Below, piece by piece: positions 57,145 through 64,000 of a DNA stretch of 64,000 bases. The stretch spans positions 13,745,160 through 13,809,159 of the forward strand of contig JAULJL010000021.1 in NCBI GenBank assembly GCA_030761205.1. The letters run 5' to 3'. Source of the stretch: Fremontodendron californicum. Its lineage: Eukaryota; Streptophyta; Magnoliopsida; Malvales; Malvaceae. The notes beneath the pieces were generated by a model. It worked only from the letters and a program-made list of their open reading frames with translations. It ran no database searches and had not been told where the DNA came from. The first letter of the stretch is position 1. Each line of letters opens with the position of its first letter. Made by a program: the position numbers and the translations under genes.

Positions 57145-58766
57145 CACAGTTGGTATTTGCATTATACCACCCTGGGTATGGTGGGGTCAAAGGTTTAAGA
57201 TATACGGGTGCAACAAGTTGGCCTTGTAGTAGTTTAGGATATAGCTCACCATAGGTGGTAGGAATGGGATCAAACTGGGGTTTTTGATCGTTCCTTGGTG
57301 AACGATAGTCATTGTGCGCGAGACCTTGGGTATTTGGGACAGTGTTTCGAGGAAGGGTTATCTGTGGGGATATACCAGTTGGAAACGGCTTTTGTAGTAT
57401 ATTGGTATAAGAGAATGGATTTTGGGTAAGATGGTTGACATTAGGGTAGTAACGATTATACCCCGAGTAAGGTGTGTAAGGTGTAGGAGGTGCATAAGAT
57501 GTAGTAGGAGTATAGGGCCTGGGAGGTTTGTATGGTGTAGGAGGTGTATAGGGTATTGATTGAAACTGACTGCATGTGTATCCTCCTTCTTCTTTGTAGG
57601 AAAAACCCTCTTCGGGTAGCAGATTCACCCCCTTCCATTTTCCCGTTCTTAATGGCAGACTTTATCATCTCCCCGAATATTACCATATCTGCAAAGTCCT
57701 TGGGGGCACTCCCCACCAATTTATCATAATAAGGTGCTTTCAGGGTATTGATGAAAAGCACTGTAGTTTCCTTGTTGGTCAAAGGAGGTTATACTTGTGT
57801 AGTCAAGTCTCTCCATCTCTGAGAATATTCTTTAAAGCTTTCAGTAGCTTTCTTTTCCATGTTTTGCAAAGTTAGACGATCAGGCACCATGTTCGTCACA
57901 TGCTTGTATTGTTCCATGAAAGCTTTGGCTAGATCCATCCAGGAACAGATCTTAGTACGGGTAAGCTGGTTATGCCATCGAGTTGTGGACCCTATCAAGC
58001 TATTTTGAAAACAATGGATAAGCAATTTTTCGTCTTCATCATGTTCGGTCATCTTCCGGGAATACATGGTCAGATGTGCTGATGGGTTAGTAGTTACATT
58101 CTATTTTTCAAAGTCTGGTACTTTGAACTTTGGAGGAATCACCAGACCATGCACTAAACTCATCTTTTTGGCATCTAGACTGCCAAATAGCTCCACTCCT
58201 TCAATTGCCCTCAATCTTTCCTCCAGCAGCTGATATTTTTCTGGGATTATGCCGTTTCAACCCTTTTCAGCTCAGTCATCTTTGCCCTTTCCTTTTCAGC
58301 CAATTCGTCAAAGTCTGGAATGTTCCACATCAATTGGATCAACCCCAATATTACCCCTTTTAGGACCAAAATTCTGTGCTTCTGCCGCTGGTTGTATGTA
58401 AATATAGGATGTTACCCCAGTCGGAAGTTCATTTCCCATAGGCTGGGATGTATGGCCATTCTTCTGTACCACCTCTGGTCGGTCTTCCTGGTTTACTTCC
58501 TCCATTCCTGTAACTGAATTTTCTCCTGGCCATTTCTGCCTCATCATGGTACTCATCATCTCCATGAGTTTGGTCATTTGTTCCCGTGACTCCTCTTGAG
58601 ACTTAGCCAACTGTTCCTACAGTTCCTTTTGAATTCTTTCCATCCTTTCAATTCTAGCAAGCTGATCGTTCTCCGTAGCTCTTGCTTGAGATCGAGTAAT
58701 TTAGGGATGTCGAAAGTCTGATTCTTTCTGAGTGCGACCAATTGTACCTTTAGTTTTAAAAACCAT
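57145..58766 (-). pseudogene. Gag N-terminal and central part of Ogre copy 2
   Basis: Starts at ATG 58766 (MVFKTKGTIGRTQKE) with an in-frame stop about 22 codons on. Then ITRSQARATENDQLARIER and AKSQEESREQMTKLMEMM, a coiled-coil-like stretch. The Gag domain is at 57789-58067 (HDEDEKLLIHCFQNSL, WMDLAKAFMEQYKHV, ESFKEYSQRWRDLT), then FADMVIFGEMIKSAI. A proline/tyrosine-rich segment with repeated YTPP/YxPP units follows (57137-57628, e.g. SIPYTPPTPYKPPRPY). The frame changes several times. The other part of the gene is at 44201-44794, beyond element B. Confidence 0.8.
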
Positions 58767-59188
58767 GGATTAGAAATTATTGACACATTTTTTATTTTAT
58801 TTTATAAAAAAGAATGAATGGATAAATGACTAAATGTTAATGAATGAACAAATAAGTAAATGACTAAGTGTATGAATGACTAATTATAAAGAATAAATGA
58901 ATGGACAAATAAATAAATGACTAAGTGTATGAATAATTTATAAAGAATGAATGAATAATTATAAATGAACAAACAAAATATAAAAAGAACAAATGAATGA
59001 TGAATGCATTTAAAAGTATTGGCCCCGGGATAATTCCAACCAAACGGTCTTTCATTGATTTCCTGGAACTAAATACATCAAAGAAAAAAATCACTGCTTA
59101 AGACAATCTGATAATCTGTCTATCCTAATTTAAAAATGCTATTACAAACACTTGTCCTATAGTAACTCTCTAGGGCCTTGAACCTTTT
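58767..59188. repeat. ATGAATGA microsatellite and intact insertion site between ORF1 and gag (copy 2)
   Basis: Runs of 'aatgaatga' and 'aaataaatgactaagtg' at 58800-59005, as in copy 1 at 15063-15276. At about 59025-59045 the sequence GGGATAATTCCAACCAAACG is the uninterrupted counterpart of the site where element A entered copy 1. Confidence 0.8.
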
Positions 59189-60942
59189 TTACTGTCCTCT
59201 TTTGATTGCCTTGCTATTCAATCTGACCCCTACTTGTTCACGGCCCTTTGACATGTCAGCAGAAGCATCACCGTGTAAACTTTCCTTAACTTGTTTGTCC
59301 AGTTGATTGGCTCGGGCTTCCTCATGCTTTGCTCTCTCTGTCCAATAGTTCTTCTCCTTCTTGAGGTTCTTGACCTCTTGCTCCCATTCCCCGAAAGTCT
59401 TGAGAGTCCCCTCAAATCTAAGCTCGAAGCGATACCTCTTGTTCTCCAAGTGTAATTCCTGAAGATCGCTTTTAAAAGTGTCCCTTTCTCTCTTGATCTT
59501 TTCTTTTTCTCTTTCTCGAGCTGATTCCCTATTTTTCATATTCTCAAGCTCTTCTTGCAATCGGGCAATTTCCTTGCTTATTTGGGCCTTTTCTTTTTTG
59601 AATTCTGCTCTTGCAATTTCTAACTCTAATGGCGCTTCCTTAGGTTGTGGACTCATGAACTGGACCTCTTTTGCATCTGATGTCAACAACCTATCATTAA
59701 CCCTCAATTCCCTCCATACCAGGTAATCAGGTGTGACGATGTCGACATATCTAGCTACCTCCACCCGACGAGTTTTCTTCCATGCTACTACAATCTCACG
59801 TATCTTTCTCAAGTATCCATATTCTCCATAAGCAAATTCCAAATTACTAAGGTCATGGGTCATAGGAGTAAACTGACGGGATTCCGATTGTCTTAGTACC
59901 AGCAGTGGTGCACAGCTCACTCCTCCCCATACTCCCAATAATGGAACCGAAGCTTTATCTCCGCATTTGTACAATGTCGGCATAGGAGCTATCCATGGAG
60001 CTCTCCAAATTATCATCTCAACCTGATATTTCGGAATATATTGATCCATTGTTCCTCAGTCCTATTTTCAAGTCAATCCCTCTTAAGAAATTCACCAATT
60101 GGTGCAAAAGACTTCCAATACGAGCGAAGAGGGAAATTCTCCTATTTACAAAAATGGCTCTGAACCCATATGTAAAGAAGCTGTATACAACCTATAAAAT
60201 TCCCTTTTCCTTCTCGTCTACAGAAATTCAAAGATCGGATTGTTTCTGCTATAATTTCCGGGGCTGGGTTTATCTTCTGCTCAAGCCTCTCAAAAACATC
60301 AAATATCGCCACATCCACATACCCTAATGTCTTTGGGAAGATAACTAAACCATAGATAGCCAAAGCAAAAATATTTTTAACTGTCTCCTTACTTAAATGG
60401 CTGTGGATTAGGGTCCGTAAAATATCGCATGATATACAGTAGCTTACCCCTTTTCGGACAACATGGCTTTCGACCCAATTTTTTTCCACTCCCAGAATCT
60501 TAGACACCTTTTTCTTGAAACCCGGCGTCGTTGTATCCTTCAAATAAATACGGTTGGGAATAACGTTCTCAATATGCAGGAAGGTCGAATATTCCTTTAT
60601 GGTTGGAGTCATATCCTCTCGGTTTAAGGTAAAACACCAATAAGCGGGATTCCAGAATTGCACCACAGCCCGGATCACCTCACCACTAACCTTAACCTGA
60701 ACTAACAGTGCTATGTCCCCATAAGTCTGAGTGAAGGCTTCTTTTTCTGATATGTTCCATTGATTCCATATATCCATCAATTCCCGGAGATCATTTTGCC
60801 TGATAGTAAGATCAACCTCAGCTGGCAATACTGACACATATATCCGCACTTTCAAACAATCCCCATTATCCTGGTGACCTTTCTCGGACTATTTCCTAAC
60901 CTCTATATGCTTCTCGACCACTGAGACATTTTGACCCTCCAT
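59189..60942 (-). pseudogene. ORF1 of Ogre copy 2 (Tat/Ogre-specific protein, nearly complete)
   Basis: Start at 60942 (MEGQNVSVVEKHIEV), one early stop, then a long stretch at 60142-60855: LMDIWNQWNISEKEAF, QTYGDIALLVQV, VQFWNPAYWCFTLN, DMTPTIKEYSTFLHI, NIFALAIYGLVIFPKTLG, RSLNFCRREGKGNF. After a break near 60050-60140 the second part (59189-60049) has APWIAPMPTLYKCG, YVDIVTPDYLVWRE and a coiled coil of about 130 residues (IARLQEELENMKNRESAR, EVKNLKKEKNYWTER). Resembles the plant-mobile-domain-like proteins of unknown function found as Ogre ORF1. Not homologous to Gag. Function unknown. Confidence 0.78.
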
Positions 60943-61925
60943 GGAAGCCCTTTTGGTTGAATATTATCCCGAGACCAATAACTTTCCATGTGCAAAAAAA
61001 AATGATGACAAGAATGCAAAAAAGAAAACAAAAAACAACAAAAAGAAAAAGAAAAAGAAAATGAATTAGTAACGGGAATAAATTCGAATAATACAAAAAA
61101 CATATAATTCAAAATAATAATTATCCCTGAGGATGCCAACAAAATGTCGGCATTATAACACCCTTGGGACAACACACCAACACTTATTATGGGCATTGTG
61201 ATGTACGTTCATCATTGTCTGATTTTCAAAAATAAGCTTATTCAAAAAGTAGAATAGAATGTAAAAGGATTGGAAATATTCCTCCATGTGTTTTTAACTT
61301 CGGGATATCTAATTGGAAATCCGGCATGGCTTCGCCTAGGTTTACTATATGAAGGTGAATTAGTTCTAAAAGCTCCGAATTGTTCCTCACTCGCCGGTGA
61401 AGGCTAGTAAGGCACCTCGATAAAAGCGGGTTCAATTCATTAGAGTCTATTTCCCTAGCCCATGCGGATTATTAATCACGAAGGCTTAGGTAATTTAGTA
61501 CTCCGGAAGTGTTTCACTAGCCCATGCTGATTGTTAATCACGAAGGCTTAGTTACTTTGCTCCCACCTAAAAGGACGGAACCCGGGTATAGGGCTCATGA
61601 TATGCAAATGCACGTGTAGTGTGTGAGGAGAAATAACAAACTTTTCACCACCTATTCTACATCTCCTATTCTAAATGCCCAACAAGATTAAACAACATAA
61701 GTCATCAATTAATCAATAAATAAATATATGCACCAAAATAACCAGAGAACAATTATAGCATGTATGCACATGAATATGGACATATTTAAAAAAAAAAAAA
61801 TTTATTATTTTTGAAATTATCCTTATTTTTTTTAAAATGTGGGAATTAAAATTAAATACCAATTAAACTAACAAAATCGAGACTTTGATAACACACGACT
61901 AATTCTAGGCCTGACTCTCTAATAG
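60943..61925 (-). other. 5' leader of Ogre copy 2
   Basis: About 980 bases without a gene, aligned with 30253-31191. It contains two copies of a block on 'CACTAGCCCATGCKGATT...TCACGAAGGCTTAG' near 61456-61490 and 61517-61551. Confidence 0.65.
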
Positions 61926-61943
61926 TCCCTAGCGGAGTCACCA
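61926..61943 (-). promoter_or_regulatory. Primer binding site of Ogre copy 2
   Basis: The minus strand reads TGGTGACTCCGCTAGGGA three bases inside the LTR. It differs from copy 1 (TGGCGACTCCATTGGGGA) at a few positions, consistent with decay. Confidence 0.6.
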
Positions 61944-61946
61944 AGC

Positions 61947-64000
61947 TGTCGCAACCTAAAAAATAACAAGTCTCATCGCAAAACTTTATTATTCGTTAAG
62001 CGTGACATTAAAAAAAAAAAACTGAGGAAAAGTCGAGTTAGTTCCTCTAGAAAAACGAAAGTTTTGAAAATAACCTTGAAAAAGACATGGAGTCACCACC
62101 AATCTTTTTTGGCTAGGTGTGATTGGCCACCTATTAAAACCAATTTTATAAAACATTTTAAAATTAATTAAAACATTTTTTAAAACCAATTTCAAGTCTG
62201 CGTTTTAAACAAGATAAATCAAAGAAGCGAATTCGGGAATTAGTTACGTGTGGGGAAGGATTAGCACCCCCACAATGCCCGTATAAAATGGTACCTTATT
62301 AATCGTGTCTTATCTCAAGTCTCGGTAAAAAATTTGATTTTTAATTTGATATTTCAAGTTAATTCCCAATTTAAAGAAAAATAATTTCATTTTTAATTAA
62401 AAATGATCCAGAATTTATTAATTCAAAAATTCCTATATTCCCCAACAAATGTGGCAAAATATAGAAATTTTTATTAGTTTGGAAAACTTTCGGAATCATT
62501 CTTATTTTAAATAAGATATTTCGTTATTAATGATAATTGATGATATCCTCCCCAGCAAACCCGGCAGAGAACTCAAGAATTATTTTAACTCAGGAATATC
62601 TTTAGTTTATTGAAAATCATTATCTTTTTCAAAATATTTAAAAAATATATATATGAATATGAATATGTGTGACATCAATAAAATGACATAGCAAAGTCTA
62701 GATAATATAATGCAACCTAAATGGTATGATATAATTTAAATGTCATAACATATTCTAAATGAAATGAAATCTCCTAAGTCATATGATATATTCTAAATGA
62801 AATGAAATGAAATATCCTAAGTGACATAATATATTCTAAATGAAATGAAATATCCTAAGTAACATAATATATTCTATATGAAATGAAATATCCTAAGTCA
62901 CATGATATATTCTAAATGGAATAAAATGATTTAATGACATGGAAAATATAAATGATATGGCATATAATCTAAATGATATGAAATGACATGAAATTAAAAT
63001 AATGCTAACATATAATATGCATGGAAATAAAAATAAAAATAATAATGCATGAATATAGTATATGCTAAATAATATGACAAAAATAACTAAATAAAAAGCG
63101 TAGGATATCATGAAATATTTAAAATCATATAACAATTAATATAATATCAAAAATTTAAATCAAAGACAATAACACTATCATGAAAATTAACATAGCAATA
63201 ATCACATATTATATAGTATGCATGAATAAGGAAAATGCAATGCATGAAAATGTATTTTTTTCCTTTAATTAAGGAAATCTGTATGTCTAAAAAGATATCC
63301 GACTACCTTAGGAAAATATATCAAATTAAATATTCTAAAACCAAAATACTTTATGATTGTTTGAAAACAATTTTGAAAAGCTTAGATTAAACATAAAAAC
63401 TTAGGTAAACCCTTTTTAAAATGGCTCTAATTTCCTAAGTTTAAAATCCCGGACTTAACCACCCTTAACCCGAGATTTAAAAAATCATTTTTAGAGTTTA
63501 TAAAGGCTTAGAAACTACCCTAAGTCAGTAGCTAAACTTCCTAATCAGCCCCCTCTAAGTAACTTAACCAAAACAAAAAAATGATTTTCCTTCAAATTCA
63601 ATTCTGCCTCTACTGTCCAGTTTTAAATCACGATTTTTTACCCTATTTTTCAAAATTCAAAAAAATCTAAAAAACATATTGGAGACTCAAGACATGTAAC
63701 AATACACGGGAAAAAATTGGCTTAATTTTATAATTAAATATGACTGCCCAAAAAAATCGAGAAAGTACGAGTACTGGGTGAAAAACTGTTTTGTCAAAAC
63801 ACATTTTTTTGCCTTTAATAAAATCCCTTAAAAATCAAAGTAAAAATGTTAGAGACTCTCCTAATGACTCACAAACAGTAGCTAACACTTTTGAAAAGTT
63901 AGGCAAACATTGGCTAAGTAAAAAAAAATCACAAAGGTAGAATAATTAATTTGACAACTCTTTAATTTTCCACAAGTATGCTCAAAATGAGCATGACTTT
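61947..64000 (-). repeat. 5' LTR of Ogre copy 2 (partial, runs off the window)
   Basis: Begins TGTCGCAACC and follows the long-LTR sequence for 2 kb to the window edge, reaching the 'TTTTCCACAAGTATGCTC' region also seen at 1990, 34150 and (reverse) 37400. It includes the ATGACATGG-type array (62640-63000). The promoter end lies outside the window. Confidence 0.82.

Larger units (their letters stand above)
39135..64000 (-). mobile_element. Tat/Ogre-type retrotransposon, copy 2 (5'-truncated at left, hosts Athila element B)
   Basis: Same gene order as copy 1 on the minus strand: 5' LTR (61947 to beyond the window), PBS, leader, ORF1, gag, protease, intron, RT-RNase H, aRNH and integrase. The match to copy 1 starts at about 39148 (7793 in copy 1), so the integrase end, PPT and 3' LTR are gone. 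Element B splits its gag at 44795-57139. Coding segments carry fewer stops than copy 1 but are still broken. Confidence 0.85.

Noticed and set aside
57137..57628. Proline/tyrosine-rich ORF as a host cell-wall protein
   Set aside because: It lies in the Gag of Ogre copy 2, aligns with copy 1 near 13500-13860, and its 3' end runs into the LTR of element B.

Overview
The window is a block of nested LTR retrotransposons from a plant nuclear genome, probably a eudicot. I found no host gene, tRNA, rRNA or CRISPR array. Coding traces belong to Ty3/gypsy-type elements of two lineages. The first is two old, damaged minus-strand elements of the Tat/Ogre type (very long LTRs, an extra ORF1 upstream of gag, a second archaeal-type RNase H, and an intron between protease and reverse transcriptase). 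The second is two young plus-strand Athila-type elements (tRNA-Asp primer site, DLGAS protease, one gag-pol frame).

Layout. Ogre copy 1 (23-32200, minus) has a 5.5 kb 3' LTR at 23-5527, pol, protease and gag at 7692-15062, ORF1 at 28420-30252, and a 5' LTR cut off at 32200. Athila element A (15277-28320, 13.0 kb) sits inside it, flanked by the 5 bp duplication ATAAT. Next come pieces of related long LTRs in opposite orientations (32211-34652 minus, 34653-38337 plus) and a solo LTR of another family (38338-39134). Ogre copy 2 (39135-64000, minus) has lost its 3' end, is interrupted by Athila element B (44795-57139, 12.3 kb, duplication ATATG), and runs off the right edge inside its 5' LTR. Each Ogre copy preserves the empty insertion site of the Athila element found in the other copy.

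The most unusual content lies between pol and the 3' LTR of both Athila elements, where an env-like gene would be expected. It is a two-gene cassette of about 1.8 kb. The first ORF encodes a 178-residue basic, cysteine-rich protein resembling the nucleic-acid-binding proteins (often silencing suppressors) of carla-, allexi- and vitiviruses. The second encodes a 215-residue LONELY GUY (LOG)-like cytokinin-activating phosphoribohydrolase with GGGSTGLMG and PGGLGTLEE motifs and no introns. Each ORF is preceded by a TATA-like sequence and a TTTCAG- or TTTTAG-type splice acceptor close to its ATG. Element A has an intact polyprotein and cysteine-rich ORF but a frameshifted LOG. Element B has a broken polyprotein and a truncated cysteine-rich ORF but an intact LOG.

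The cassette, the 3' spacer and the U3 half of the LTR are nearly the same in A and B, whereas gag-pol, leader and R/U5 belong to different subfamilies. A even keeps a scrap of B-type integrase C-terminus just downstream of its own pol stop. This is what one template switch at the pol/cassette boundary during reverse transcription would produce. The elements therefore look like chimeras that spread a virus-like and hormone-related accessory module. All family assignments rest on motif recognition by eye; no database search was run.
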